This document shows positions 8,886-17,748 of a stretch of DNA of 64,000 bases, piece by piece. Within the stretch, counting starts at the first letter, position 1, and each line of letters begins with the position of its first letter. The stretch spans positions 1-64,000 of the forward strand of contig DAWU01000015.1 of assembly GCA_002506105.1 (NCBI GenBank). The letters run 5' to 3'. The notes under the pieces are model-generated. The model worked only from the letters and a program-made list of their open reading frames with translations. It searched no databases and was not told the DNA's origin. Made by a program: the position numbers and the translations under genes. The stretch is from Methanolinea sp. UBA275 (lineage in GTDB: Archaea; Halobacteriota; Methanomicrobia; Methanomicrobiales; Methanospirillaceae).

Positions 8886-9908
8886 ATGATCAACGTCGCC
8901 ATCAACGGATACGGCACGATTGGGAAACGTGTCGCAGATGCAGTGGCCGCCCAGAAGGACATGAAGGTGATAGGCGTCTCCAAGACAAGGCCCAGCCACG
9001 AAGCGTTTGTGGCAAAATCGAGGGGATACCCCCTTTATATTGCTGACATGTCCAAGAAAGCCGCCTTTGAGAAGGCAGGGCTCCCTGTCGCAGGAACGGT
9101 AGAGGAGATGCTGAAGGGTGCAGATATCGTGGTTGATGCCACACCCGGAGGAGTCGGGGAGAAGAACAGGGCCCTCTACGAGAAGATGGGAATCAAGGCC
9201 ATCTGGCAGGGAGGAGAGGAGCACGAGGTTGCCGGTTTCTCCTTCAATTCGGACTGCAACTACAAGGACGCCATAGGCAGGCAGTTTGCCCGTGTCGTAT
9301 CCTGCAACACTACCGGGCTCTGCAGGATCATCAACACCATGGACAAGGCCTATGGTGTTGAGAAAGTCCGGGCGGTCATGGTCCGCAGGGGAGGAGATCC
9401 CGCAGACATCAAGCGCGGGCCGATCGATGCAATCGTGCTGAACCCCGTGAACATCCCGAGCCACCACGGGCCCGACGTGCAGAGTGTGCTCCCCCACATC
9501 AATATCGTCACCCTGGCGATGATCGTTCCTGTGACGATGATGCACATGCATGCCGTGCAGATGGATCTCAAGAAAGAGCCTGACAGGAAGCACGTACTTG
9601 AGATCATGGACAAACATCCCCGGATAGGCCTTGTCAAGAAAGAGACCGGGATTACCAGCACCGCCGAGCTGAAGGAATATGCGATGGATCTTGGCCGCTT
9701 CAGGTCGGACCTCTGGGAGAATGGTGTCTTCGAAGAATCGGTATCGTGCCTTGGGAAAGAGCTGTATCTCTTCCAGGCAATCCACCAGGAAGCCGATGTC
9801 GTGGTCGAGAACATCGATTGTATTCGTGCGATGACCGGGATCGAGAAGGATCCTGCAACATCAGTTGCCATGACCAACAAGGCATTGAACTTCATCGCGA
9901 TCACCTGA
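8886..9908 (+). CDS. gap: Type II glyceraldehyde-3-phosphate dehydrogenase (archaeal)
   Basis: This 340-residue cytosolic enzyme oxidises glyceraldehyde 3-phosphate with NAD(P), or runs the reverse step in gluconeogenesis, the main direction in methanogens. The Rossmann start INVAINGYGTIGKRVADAV and the catalytic-Cys segment VVSCNTTGLCRIINTMD are those of the archaeal type II enzyme, and the length matches. A TATA-like AAACTTTAA at 8847-8856 would start transcription only a few bases before the ATG, so the mRNA probably has little or no leader. A perfect hairpin follows the gene (9922-9946). Confidence 0.97.
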   Translation: MINVAINGYGTIGKRVADAVAAQKDMKVIGVSKTRPSHEAFVAKSRGYPLYIADMSKKAAFEKAGLPVAGTVEEMLKGADIVVDATPGGVGEKNRALYEKMGIKAIWQGGEEHEVAGFSFNSDCNYKDAIGRQFARVVSCNTTGLCRIINTMDKAYGVEKVRAVMVRRGGDPADIKRGPIDAIVLNPVNIPSHHGPDVQSVLPHINIVTLAMIVPVTMMHMHAVQMDLKKEPDRKHVLEIMDKHPRIGLVKKETGITSTAELKEYAMDLGRFRSDLWENGVFEESVSCLGKELYLFQAIHQEADVVVENIDCIRAMTGIEKDPATSVAMTNKALNFIAIT

Positions 9909-9912
9909 ATCC

Positions 9913-9946
9913 TTTTTTTATATGAAAATGGCCTCGCCATTTTCAT
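9913..9946 (+). terminator. Oligo-T run and perfect hairpin after gap
   Basis: Seven T (9913-9919) directly after the gap stop are followed by an 11-base perfect inverted repeat, ATGAAAATGGC (9922-9932) and GCCATTTTCAT (9936-9946), with a three-base loop. Archaeal termination mostly depends on the T run; the hairpin may protect the 3' end or act as a back-up. It stands before the tyrS transcription unit. Confidence 0.55.
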
Positions 9947-10155
9947 CCTGTATGCCTGTGTCCTAACCATGAATTATGTGATTTCTTTGATCAACGGTGC
10001 ATGGTTCCCTGATACGTCCATTCTGATAGGAGTGTAAGGATTCGAGGTTTTTTTTGAGAACATAACAAGGAATACCCCGAAAAATCACCTATGCCGGCTG
10101 CCCTGTACTCACCCTGTTCATAAACATTAACACCCCGCGTTCCCATTTTATACCA

Positions 10156-11097
10156 ATGGATGCATATGAACTGGCAACCAGGAACACCGTCGAGGTTGTC
10201 ACGGACGATGAGCTCAGGGAAGTCCTGGCAAGGCCGACAAAGAGGGTATATGCAGGGTACGAGCCGAGCGGGGAGATCCATCTCGGGCATCTTGTGACCG
10301 TGAACAAGCTGGTGGACCTGAAAAACTCCGGCTTTGACGTCGTGGTGCTCCTCGCCGACCTGCACGCATTCCTGAATAGGAAAGGTACGATGGAGCAGGT
10401 CGCCGAGCTTGCCCAGTATAACCGCAGGTGCTTCGAAGGGCTCGGGCTCAGAGATGTGGAGTATGTGCTTGGTTCCAATCTGCAGCTTGACCGGGACTAT
10501 GAACTGATGGTGCTGCGTCTCTCGCAGCAGATAACCCTTAACCGGGCAACGCGGAGCATGGATGAGGTTGGCCGCCAGATGGAAGCTCCCACGGTTTCCC
10601 AGATGATATATCCCATCATGCAGATGGTGGATATCGCGAGGCTGAACGTTGATGCCGCGGTGGGGGGGATCGACCAGCGGAAGATCCACATGCTGGCCCG
10701 TGAACATCTCCCTACCGTGGGGTATCGCTCACCTGTATGCATCCATACCCCCATCCTCAACGGGCTGGACGGCAAGAAGATGTCGTCTTCAAGCGGGAAT
10801 TATATCTCGGTCGCAGACAGCGAGGAAGAGATACAGAAGAAATGCCAGAAAGCATTCTGCCCCCCAGAATGTGAGGAAAATCCCATCCTCCAGATCCTTC
10901 AGTACCACATTTTTCCAAGGGTTGCCGAGGTTGAGGTGCGCAGACCGGCAAAATTTGGAGGAGACCGGGCATTCCGGGATTATCATGCGCTCGAGGAGGC
11001 ATACAGGAAAGGAGAGATACACCCCCTCGATCTTAAGAAGACCGTTGCGACCTACCTCCAGGATATCCTCGCAGGTGTCCGTGACTACGTGGGATAA
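10156..11097 (+). CDS. tyrS: Tyrosyl-tRNA synthetase, archaeal type
   Basis: This class I synthetase charges tRNA-Tyr. At 313 residues it has the short archaeal/eukaryotic form without a bacterial S4-like tail. The ATP-binding motif HIGH appears as HLGH in YEPSGEIHLGHL (about residues 36-47), and the second signature as KMSSSSGN in GLDGKKMSSSSGN. The gene heads a plus-strand run in which the RIO1 gene starts 16 bases after its stop. Confidence 0.97.
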   Translation: MDAYELATRNTVEVVTDDELREVLARPTKRVYAGYEPSGEIHLGHLVTVNKLVDLKNSGFDVVVLLADLHAFLNRKGTMEQVAELAQYNRRCFEGLGLRDVEYVLGSNLQLDRDYELMVLRLSQQITLNRATRSMDEVGRQMEAPTVSQMIYPIMQMVDIARLNVDAAVGGIDQRKIHMLAREHLPTVGYRSPVCIHTPILNGLDGKKMSSSSGNYISVADSEEEIQKKCQKAFCPPECEENPILQILQYHIFPRVAEVEVRRPAKFGGDRAFRDYHALEEAYRKGEIHPLDLKKTVATYLQDILAGVRDYVG

Positions 11098-11112
11098 GAG
11101 GGTGAGGATGCA

Positions 11113-11892
11113 GTGAGCGGCAATTCCATTGAGGACGGGTTCGATCGAAAGATCGCTGAAATGGGGATACGGATCAAGGATGGCAACCAGCTGAAGGTCA
11201 GGGATGACGTCCTCGACGAGATCACTTTGTTATCACTCCACCGGCTCGCCCACAAGAAATGGATTACAGCGATTGGGGGTTCGATCAGTACCGGGAAGGA
11301 GGCCAACGTATTCTTTGCGGAACGGGAGAGTCAGGATCTTGCTATCAAGATCTACCGCATTCGCACCGCCAATTTCAATGCAATGAGCGAGTATATTGTT
11401 GGTGACCGGAGGTTTTCCGGCATCAGGAAGACCAGGAAGGATATCGTCTTTGCCTGGACCAGGAAGGAATTTTCAAACCTAACCAGGGCATACGAGGCAG
11501 GCCTTCCGGTTCCAAAGCCCCTTGTCTGGGACAGGAACATCCTTGTCATGGAATTTTTGGGGTGTGACGAGCGCCCCTTTCCGCAGCTCCGGTCAGTCCA
11601 TCCCGAGAATGCAGAGGAGATCTACCATGGTGTCCTTGCATTTATCAGGGACCTCTACCAGAAAGCCGGACTGGTCCATGCCGACCTCTCCGAATATAAT
11701 ATCCTCATGGGAGACCGTATGTATGTGATCGATATGGGCCAGGCAGTGACACCGGACCATCCGAGGGCTCTCCACTTCCTGGTAAGAGACATTGGAAATG
11801 TGAACAGGTTTTTCAGCCAGAAATGCCAGGTACGGGAAGAACGTGAAATATTTACCGAAGTGACAGGTATCCCCCAAAAGGCAAAGACATGA
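11113..11892 (+). CDS. rio1: RIO1-type serine protein kinase
   Basis: RIO1 is an atypical kinase/ATPase of late small-subunit assembly. The 259-residue protein has the flexible P-loop GSISTGKEANVFFAE, the Lys of ALAIKIYRI-like segment DLAIKIYRI, the catalytic loop LVHADLSEYNIL and the metal-binding VIDMGQAV in place of DFG. The start is GTG, with GGTGAGG just upstream. A KH protein of the Pno1/Dim2 class follows 33 bases later; in eukaryotes the two act in the same pathway, so the pairing supports a ribosome-assembly operon. Confidence 0.95.
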   Translation: MSGNSIEDGFDRKIAEMGIRIKDGNQLKVRDDVLDEITLLSLHRLAHKKWITAIGGSISTGKEANVFFAERESQDLAIKIYRIRTANFNAMSEYIVGDRRFSGIRKTRKDIVFAWTRKEFSNLTRAYEAGLPVPKPLVWDRNILVMEFLGCDERPFPQLRSVHPENAEEIYHGVLAFIRDLYQKAGLVHADLSEYNILMGDRMYVIDMGQAVTPDHPRALHFLVRDIGNVNRFFSQKCQVREEREIFTEVTGIPQKAKT

Positions 11893-11925
11893 GAGAGAAG
11901 GAACCAGACGAGGTGTAATAGCGAC

Positions 11926-12465
11926 ATGATGCAGGAATTGAAAGTTGCAGGCAACCGGATAGGGGTCCTGATTGGGAAAGGCGGGACCATCAAGAAAGAA
12001 CTCGAGGAAAGGACTGGGACCACTATTGGTGTTGACAGCCAGGAAGGAATCGTCAAAGTTGAAGGGGAGGATGCTGTTCCCTTCCTGCGGGCCGTGGAAG
12101 TGATACAGGCCGTAAACAGGGGTTTTTCTCCTGAGAGAGCCTTCAAACTCCTGGATGATGAAGACCTCCTGCTTGAGGTGATCGACCTTTCGGGGATCGC
12201 GGATAATCCAAGGCAGATGGATCATCTCAGGGGAAGAGTGATAGGTCGTGACGGGCGGGCCAGGGAACAGATCGAGCACATGACCAATATCCAGATTTCG
12301 GTCATGGGAAAGACCATTGCGCTCATCGGTCTCCCCGAACAGATGAAGACTGCACGGGCTGCTATCGACATGCTTCTTGAGGGTGCGCCCCACGAAGCGG
12401 TATTCTCATACCTCGAGAAGAAACGCCAGGATGCCAAGCTCAACATGCTGGATTATTATTCATGA
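11926..12465 (+). CDS. KH-domain RNA-binding protein, Pno1/Dim2-like
   Basis: This 179-residue protein has two KH domains. The first has the loop VLIGKGGTIKKELEERTG (about 14-31), the second VIGRDGRAREQIEHMTN (about 104-120), which is the arrangement of archaeal Dim2/Pno1 proteins that bind the 3' end of small-subunit rRNA. It lies directly after rio1, its usual archaeal neighbour, and about 150 bases before hel308. Function is inferred from the family and the neighbourhood. Confidence 0.9.
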   Translation: MMQELKVAGNRIGVLIGKGGTIKKELEERTGTTIGVDSQEGIVKVEGEDAVPFLRAVEVIQAVNRGFSPERAFKLLDDEDLLLEVIDLSGIADNPRQMDHLRGRVIGRDGRAREQIEHMTNIQISVMGKTIALIGLPEQMKTARAAIDMLLEGAPHEAVFSYLEKKRQDAKLNMLDYYS

Positions 12466-12613
12466 GCATGCCCTGTGCGGTGTGAACCCTCCATACTGGA
12501 TCATGGATCACACAAGGATGATTTCCAGTGCAGATGAATACCGGATCAGTTCCCTGCGTTGGGTTAATCATGCGCGCTTAGCTTCGTATGGACTGGAAGA
12601 GAAGGGGTTGTAG

Positions 12614-14764
12614 ATGAAGGTCGATTCTCTCCCAATCCCTGCATACCTCAAGGAAAAATACCACTCCCTTGGATTGGTGGATCTGTATCCCCCTCAGGCT
12701 GAATGCGTCGAGAAGGGCCTTTTTAAGGATACCAACCTGCTGGTTACTATCCCCACCGCAAGTGGAAAAACCCTGATCGCTGAGCTTGCGATGCATTTTC
12801 ATGCCTCCAGAAATGGTCGCTCGCTCTATATTGTCCCGCTCAAAGCCCTTGCAAGTGAAAAATTCGACGAGTTCGGCGGAAAAGGATTGAGAGTGGGAAT
12901 TTCAACCGGCGATTTTGATCGAAGAGATGATTACCTCGGGCGCAATGACATCATCGTCGCCACCAGCGAAAAAGTCGATTCACTGATACGGAACCGGGCT
13001 TCCTGGCTCCGTGATATCTCTCTCCTGGTTGTGGACGAGGTTCACCTTCTTGATGATCCCAGTCGCGGACCCACCCTTGAGATGGTGATTGCCAAGATGA
13101 GAGCAAGGAATCCCCACATGCAGGTTATAGCGCTTTCCGCAACTATCGGCAATCCCCAACCCCTCGCCAGCTGGCTCGATGCCGCGCTCATTACCAGTAC
13201 ATGGCGGCCTGTCAATCTCCGCCAGGGGATCTATCTTGACGGGAAGATACTGTTTGAGCAAAATGCAAGGGTTGTTGCCCCGGTCTCGAAACATGATGAT
13301 ATCAATCTCCTCATGGATACGGTCGCCGAGGGAGGTCAGTGTCTCTTCTTCGTCTCTTCCCGGAAGAATGCAGAGGCATTCGCAAAAAGGGCTGCAAAAG
13401 CCCTCACGTGCGATGATCCAGGGCTGTCCCGTTACCAGGAAAGGCTCAAAAAAATAGCCGGGACTGACATGGGGGAGAGTCTTGCATCCTGCGTGGGACT
13501 GGGTGCGGCGTTTCACCATGCAGGACTCCCAAGGGAAGCCAGGACCATTGTCGAAGAGGGCTTCCGGAAGGGGCTTATCAAGTGCATCTCATCGACACCC
13601 ACCCTTGCTGCAGGACTCAACCTTCCTGCCCGGAGGGTGGTAGTAAGGGATTACCGCCGATACGAGACGGGGGAGGGCATGATTCCTATCCCTGCCCGCG
13701 AATACCACCAGATGGCGGGAAGGGCAGGCCGGCCACGTCTCGATCCCTACGGAGAGGCCGTCCTGATCGCCAAAGACACCCAGGAGTACCAGTCGCTCCT
13801 CGAATTTTACATCCAGTCACCTCCCGAGGATGTGCATTCTCAGATTGCCAACGAATCTGCACTGACCACTCACATCCTCTCCCTGATCGCGTCAGAATTC
13901 GTGAACAGCAAGAACGAGATCCAGGAATTTCTGGGCCGCACATTCTACCAGCACCAGCACAGGGCGAGCAGGTTGATGGATGCAGTGACGGTGAGGGGGC
14001 TGCAATTCCTCGAGGATGCCGAAATGGTAGTGGAGACAGGCACCAGGTTGTCGGCCACTGAATATGGAACGCTGGTCTCGCAACTCTATATAGACCCCCG
14101 CGGGGCTGAATCCATTGTCAACGGTATGCGTTCTGCACGTGCATATTCCGATATCGGCCTTTTGCAGCTTCTCTGCAGTACGCCTGATATGTACACCCTT
14201 TATGTGAATAACAGGGACCTCCACTACCTTGATCGCTACCTCCTGGAGCATGAGGATGCACTCTGGATTCCTCTTGAATTTGGGGAGGAGGAGCCATATT
14301 ACCGAGCGCTGAAAACCGCCATGCTCCTCTCGGACTGGGCATCCGAAGTGCCGGAAGCGACCATGTGTGAACGGTATTCTGTCGGTCCGGGAGATATCTT
14401 CAATCTTGTGGAGAGTAGCAACTGGCTGATGCATGCATCAGGAAGGCTCGCAGGAATGTTCACTCCGAAATATGCAAGAGAAATCAGGGAGTTCGAGATC
14501 TGCATGAAGCACGGCGTTAAGAGGGAACTCCTGCCGCTGATCCGGTTAAGGAACATTGGCCGCGTGAGGGCAAGGAGCCTCTTTACAAACGGCATCACCA
14601 GTCCGGAGGAATTGAAGATGGCAGACCACGGGAAAGTTGCCACGATACTCGGAAGGGGTGTGGCGGCGCAGGTGTTACGCCAGATGGAGCAGAAAGATCA
14701 TGCGGATGATACCGAGGAGACGCCTGTCCCTGGCCAGCGTACACTCTCTTCTTTTCAGGGGTGA
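12614..14764 (+). CDS. hel308: Hel308/Ski2-like superfamily 2 DNA helicase
   Basis: A 716-residue ATP-dependent 3'-5' helicase that in archaea acts on stalled replication forks. Motif I is IPTASGKTLIAE (about 47-58), motif II VVDEVHLLDD, motif III ALSATIGN, and motif VI EYHQMAGRAGRPRLDPYGEA. The C-terminal part holds the ratchet domain and a helix-hairpin-helix-like segment LRNIGRVRARSLFTNGI. Length matches the family. The Cgi121-like gene starts seven bases after its stop, so the two are co-transcribed. Confidence 0.96.
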   Translation: MKVDSLPIPAYLKEKYHSLGLVDLYPPQAECVEKGLFKDTNLLVTIPTASGKTLIAELAMHFHASRNGRSLYIVPLKALASEKFDEFGGKGLRVGISTGDFDRRDDYLGRNDIIVATSEKVDSLIRNRASWLRDISLLVVDEVHLLDDPSRGPTLEMVIAKMRARNPHMQVIALSATIGNPQPLASWLDAALITSTWRPVNLRQGIYLDGKILFEQNARVVAPVSKHDDINLLMDTVAEGGQCLFFVSSRKNAEAFAKRAAKALTCDDPGLSRYQERLKKIAGTDMGESLASCVGLGAAFHHAGLPREARTIVEEGFRKGLIKCISSTPTLAAGLNLPARRVVVRDYRRYETGEGMIPIPAREYHQMAGRAGRPRLDPYGEAVLIAKDTQEYQSLLEFYIQSPPEDVHSQIANESALTTHILSLIASEFVNSKNEIQEFLGRTFYQHQHRASRLMDAVTVRGLQFLEDAEMVVETGTRLSATEYGTLVSQLYIDPRGAESIVNGMRSARAYSDIGLLQLLCSTPDMYTLYVNNRDLHYLDRYLLEHEDALWIPLEFGEEEPYYRALKTAMLLSDWASEVPEATMCERYSVGPGDIFNLVESSNWLMHASGRLAGMFTPKYAREIREFEICMKHGVKRELLPLIRLRNIGRVRARSLFTNGITSPEELKMADHGKVATILGRGVAAQVLRQMEQKDHADDTEETPVPGQRTLSSFQG

Positions 14765-14770
14765 CAGTTG

Positions 14771-15283
14771 ATGCACTCCTGTGTAATTTCCAAAGTCCAC
14801 ATCAACATCGGGGATATGGGACTCTTCCTCTCCCGGATGCATGAAATTTCTGAGCGCTGGAACACGCACATCATCTTTTTTGATGCCTGCCGTATGGCGG
14901 GTATGTCACATGTTGAGTCTGCCCTTTTTCATGCATTCAGGGCTCTGAAGGATGGAACCATGATCTCCAGCAGGGTTGAGATTGAGGCACTCCTGTATGC
15001 TTCAGGATCCCGCCAGATCGTCCATGGCATGACCTTCGGAGTCCATCAGGGTACGAATGACGCATACCTCTGCCTCTGCCCGGATGTGCCTGAAGCAATG
15101 GAGATCGTCCGGACATACTGTTCAACCGCGGAAGGGGAAGACTGGGAATCGATCTCAGATGAGAAATGCGCCTGCCTCTGTTCATTATTCTCCATTACTC
15201 CAGAGGAACTCGCCATTGTGGGTCCTGAACGGATTAAGGATCTTGTCCTGGAACGGGTCGCACTCCTCCAGGTATATCGATAA
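14771..15283 (+). CDS. cgi121: KEOPS complex Cgi121-like subunit
   Basis: Cgi121 is a subunit of KEOPS, which makes the t6A base at position 37 of ANN-decoding tRNAs; it helps deliver the tRNA. The 170-residue protein shows the family segments FDACRMAGMSHVESALFHA and EALLYASGSRQIVHG. A TTG lies directly before the ATG used here. The strict adjacency to hel308 recalls other archaea where a Cgi121-like domain is linked to this helicase, and suggests either shared expression or a physical link. Confidence 0.85.
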   Translation: MHSCVISKVHINIGDMGLFLSRMHEISERWNTHIIFFDACRMAGMSHVESALFHAFRALKDGTMISSRVEIEALLYASGSRQIVHGMTFGVHQGTNDAYLCLCPDVPEAMEIVRTYCSTAEGEDWESISDEKCACLCSLFSITPEELAIVGPERIKDLVLERVALLQVYR

Positions 15284-15441
15284 AATAGTTAGGGAGGTGC
15301 CAATCCGGCTACCGGCCATTCTTCAATTCATACTGGTTTTCCCGCCCTCCATATTTCATTACGGTGGAGCCTGTTTCCGGCGTGCCCCCACTTTCACAGG
15401 GTATTCCTCCAGTTTAATATGTGGAAAATATACCTTTCCTC

Positions 15442-15741
15442 ATGGGAAAAAAGAAGATAGAGACCGTGTGCGGGTACTCATGCAGCGACTGTGATCACCT
15501 GGGAACTGAGTGCGAGGGGTGCGTTACAAATCATGGAAGGCCATTCTGGACACAATTTGTGGGGATTGTGACATGCCCGATTTATGAATGCTGTGCTCAT
15601 GACCGGAAATTGCCGCACTGCGGCAGGTGTCCTGACCTGGTATGCGAGCGGTTCGCCAGGTTTAAAGATCCAGGCATGAGCGATGAAGAGGCAGCCGCTG
15701 GGCTGATCAGGATGGAACAGGAACTCCGTTCAAGAAAATAG
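15442..15741 (+). CDS. DUF3795-type small cysteine-rich protein
   Basis: A 99-residue soluble protein with a dense run of cysteines: CGYSCSDCDHLGTECEGC, then CPIYECC and CGRCPDLVCERF. This is the pattern of DUF3795 proteins, probable metal or Fe-S binders of unknown role. The start is taken at ATG 15442 (MGKKKIETVCGY), since residues before it lack family similarity; ATG 15418 is out of frame and GTG 15421 would add seven residues. A TATA-like TTTAATATG lies about 25 bases upstream. It is convergent with thiC. Confidence 0.75.
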   Translation: MGKKKIETVCGYSCSDCDHLGTECEGCVTNHGRPFWTQFVGIVTCPIYECCAHDRKLPHCGRCPDLVCERFARFKDPGMSDEEAAAGLIRMEQELRSRK

Positions 15742-15824
15742 CTGATCTTGACATCCGTTTCAACACAACGAAAAAAAATGGAAATTGATCTGTCGGGGAG
15801 AGGTTTTTCGCAATGCCCTGGGAG

Positions 15825-17108
15825 TCATCCTTGCTTTTTTTCCGGCTCTTTTCCAAAGATATCGCGCACCATCCTGACCGCACAGAGTTCCCCGCACATG
15901 GAGCAGGTCTCAAGGTCACCATCCCTGGCATGGATGGACCGTGCATGATCCCCGTACAGTGCGAGTGAGAACTGTGATTTCCAGTCGAGGTGTTGCCGGG
16001 CTTCTGCCATCTGGCGTTCCCTTGGATGCTTGTAGCCTTCCCTGGTCCTGGAAATATCCCCGATATGCGCAGCAACCCTGGCCATGCGGGTGCCTTCGAT
16101 AATATCGGTGACGTCAGGGAGTGCAAGGTGCTCGCTTGGTGAGACCATGCATAAAAAATCAGCCCCGTGCATGGCAGCGGTTGCACCGCCGATAGCTGAC
16201 ACGAGATGATCATACCCTGGAGCGATATCGGTAACCAGGGGCCCGAGGAGGTAGAGCGGAGCATCGTTCGTGATCTCCTTGATCATCTTGACGTTGTATT
16301 CCACCTGGGGAAGCGGGATGTGCCCGGGTCCCTCGATCATTCTCTGCACCCCTGCATCAAGGGCGCAATTGGCCAGTCTCCCGAGGGTCAGGTACTCTAC
16401 CGTCTTCGCATGCCGTTCTGCATCGTGAATGCACCCGGGACGCATCCCGTCTCCGAGGCTTGCAACCACACCATATTCGGCAAGTATCTCCAGAAGATAA
16501 TCGAATTCTGCATACAGGGGATTCTCCTCCTCACGCTGTACCATCATGGCCACGTGGAACGCGCCACCCCTCGAAACAACAGGCATGATCCGGGGATCCG
16601 AATGGAGTGCTGAGAGCGCATCCCTGTTCACTCCGCAGTGCAAAGTGAGAAAATCCACGCCATCCCGGCAATGGTCCCTTATCACAGAGAAAAGAAGATC
16701 GGAGTCAACATCGGCTGCGTTCCCTGCCCTGCGGACCGCCTCATACACAGGCACGGTTCCAACCGGGACATCCATGGAAAGGACTATTTTCCGCATGGCC
16801 GCAAGATCCCCCCCGGTGGAGAGATCCATCAGGGTATCGGTTCCGTTCTCAATAGCTGCGCGGGCTTTGGCTTCCTCGAGTGAGAGGTCACACCGTTCAC
16901 CGGATGTTCCAATGTTCACGTTGACCTTTACCCTGCACCCTTCCCCGACACCGCAGGGCCGGTGGCTTCTCCTCGGGTTGGCAGGGATCACAAGCCTGCC
17001 CCTGGCAACCGATCGGGCGGCTGTCCGGGGATTGATCCCCTCCATCCTGGCAACGGTGTCCACGACTGACGGGATCCCGGCCAGGCATTCATGGATGAGG
17101 CTGGGCAT
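15825..17108 (-). CDS. thiC: Phosphomethylpyrimidine synthase ThiC
   Basis: ThiC is a radical-SAM enzyme that rearranges aminoimidazole ribotide into the pyrimidine of thiamine. The protein shows GEGCRVKVNVNIGTS, RMIEGPGHIPLPQVEYN, GPLVTDIAPGYDH and the C-terminal [4Fe-4S] motif CSMCGELC. At about 427 residues it is the usual archaeal length. I prefer the start at 17108 (MPSLIHECL) to the upstream ATG at 17117, because a TATA box at about 17131-17139 on this strand would start RNA near 17110. The promoter contains a dyad that may be an operator. Confidence 0.95.
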   Translation of the reverse strand: MPSLIHECLAGIPSVVDTVARMEGINPRTAARSVARGRLVIPANPRRSHRPCGVGEGCRVKVNVNIGTSGERCDLSLEEAKARAAIENGTDTLMDLSTGGDLAAMRKIVLSMDVPVGTVPVYEAVRRAGNAADVDSDLLFSVIRDHCRDGVDFLTLHCGVNRDALSALHSDPRIMPVVSRGGAFHVAMMVQREEENPLYAEFDYLLEILAEYGVVASLGDGMRPGCIHDAERHAKTVEYLTLGRLANCALDAGVQRMIEGPGHIPLPQVEYNVKMIKEITNDAPLYLLGPLVTDIAPGYDHLVSAIGGATAAMHGADFLCMVSPSEHLALPDVTDIIEGTRMARVAAHIGDISRTREGYKHPRERQMAEARQHLDWKSQFSLALYGDHARSIHARDGDLETCSMCGELCAVRMVRDIFGKEPEKKQG

Positions 17109-17110
17109 AA

Positions 17111-17139
17111 CACACATTTGGTGTGCGAACTAAATTTAT
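17111..17139. promoter_or_regulatory. Divergent thiC/MBL promoter with CACAC-GTGTG dyad
   Basis: Only 37 bases separate the thiC and MBL-hydrolase starts. They hold a TATA-like AAATTTATT (17131-17139) and the inverted repeat CACAC-ATTTG-GTGTG (17111-17125). On the minus strand the dyad falls between TATA and the expected thiC start site, where a bound repressor would block transcription. Archaeal thiamine genes are known to be controlled by HTH-ThiN (ThiR) regulators; whether this is such a site is untested. Confidence 0.4.
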
Positions 17140-17145
17140 TCTACC

Positions 17146-17748
17146 ATGCCTGTGCGGTGGATACCAGGGGAAGGGTTTCTCGGCAATGCATACATAGTCG
17201 GAGACGTACTCGTGGATGCAGGAATCCTCCCCCTCGCGATCGAGCAATACAGGGACCAGATAAGGGAGATTGTACTTACCCACTGCCATTTTGATCATAT
17301 TGCATACGTGCACGAGATCGCACGTGTCTGCGATGCCGCTGTCAGCATCCACCGGCTGGATGCTCCCGGGCTTTCGAGCGATACGATATCGCTCTCCCTG
17401 AATTTCGGATCACACGCTCCCCGCCATCCTCCTGACCGGCTCCTTGAGGACGGTGATACGGTAGGCGGTCTTACCGTTCTGCACACACCCGGTCACACCC
17501 CCGGAAGCATCTGCCTCCTTTCGGACGATGAGCGGATCCTCCTTTCGGGCGACACGGTCTTCTGCGACGGGGGTTTCGGCCGCTTTGATTTCCCCGGTGG
17601 GAGCCGGGTTGATATGGCACATTCGCTCGAACGGCTGTCCGGACTTCCTGTCGAGGGGCTATACCCAGGCCATGGAACGCCGGTCTATCAGGGAGGGAGA
17701 CACCATATCCAGGCCGCGAAAGAACTGCTCCGTATTACCTATGCATAA
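17146..17748 (+). CDS. Metallo-beta-lactamase-fold hydrolase
   Basis: A 200-residue cytosolic hydrolase with the binuclear metal motif THCHFDH (His46, His48, Asp50, His51), then HTPGHTPGS and LLSGDTVF, and a final GHGTP. This is the glyoxalase-II-like branch, with substrates that range from thioesters to lactones. It overlaps the DUF123 gene by eight bases. The substrate is unknown. The gene shares a short promoter region with thiC. Confidence 0.9.
   Translation: MPVRWIPGEGFLGNAYIVGDVLVDAGILPLAIEQYRDQIREIVLTHCHFDHIAYVHEIARVCDAAVSIHRLDAPGLSSDTISLSLNFGSHAPRHPPDRLLEDGDTVGGLTVLHTPGHTPGSICLLSDDERILLSGDTVFCDGGFGRFDFPGGSRVDMAHSLERLSGLPVEGLYPGHGTPVYQGGRHHIQAAKELLRITYA

Noticed and set aside
8841..9785. 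314-codon frame on the minus strand
   Set aside because: It lies antisense to gap, which has full family similarity; the translation is rich in His, Val and Gly in a way typical of a complementary frame.
9991..10707. 238-codon minus-strand frame
   Set aside because: Antisense to tyrS; no family similarity.
11593..12393. 266-codon minus-strand frame
   Set aside because: Spans the ends of rio1 and the KH protein gene in antisense; no recognisable domain.
17108..17146. TPP riboswitch before thiC
   Set aside because: The gap is far too short and contains no thi-box sequence.
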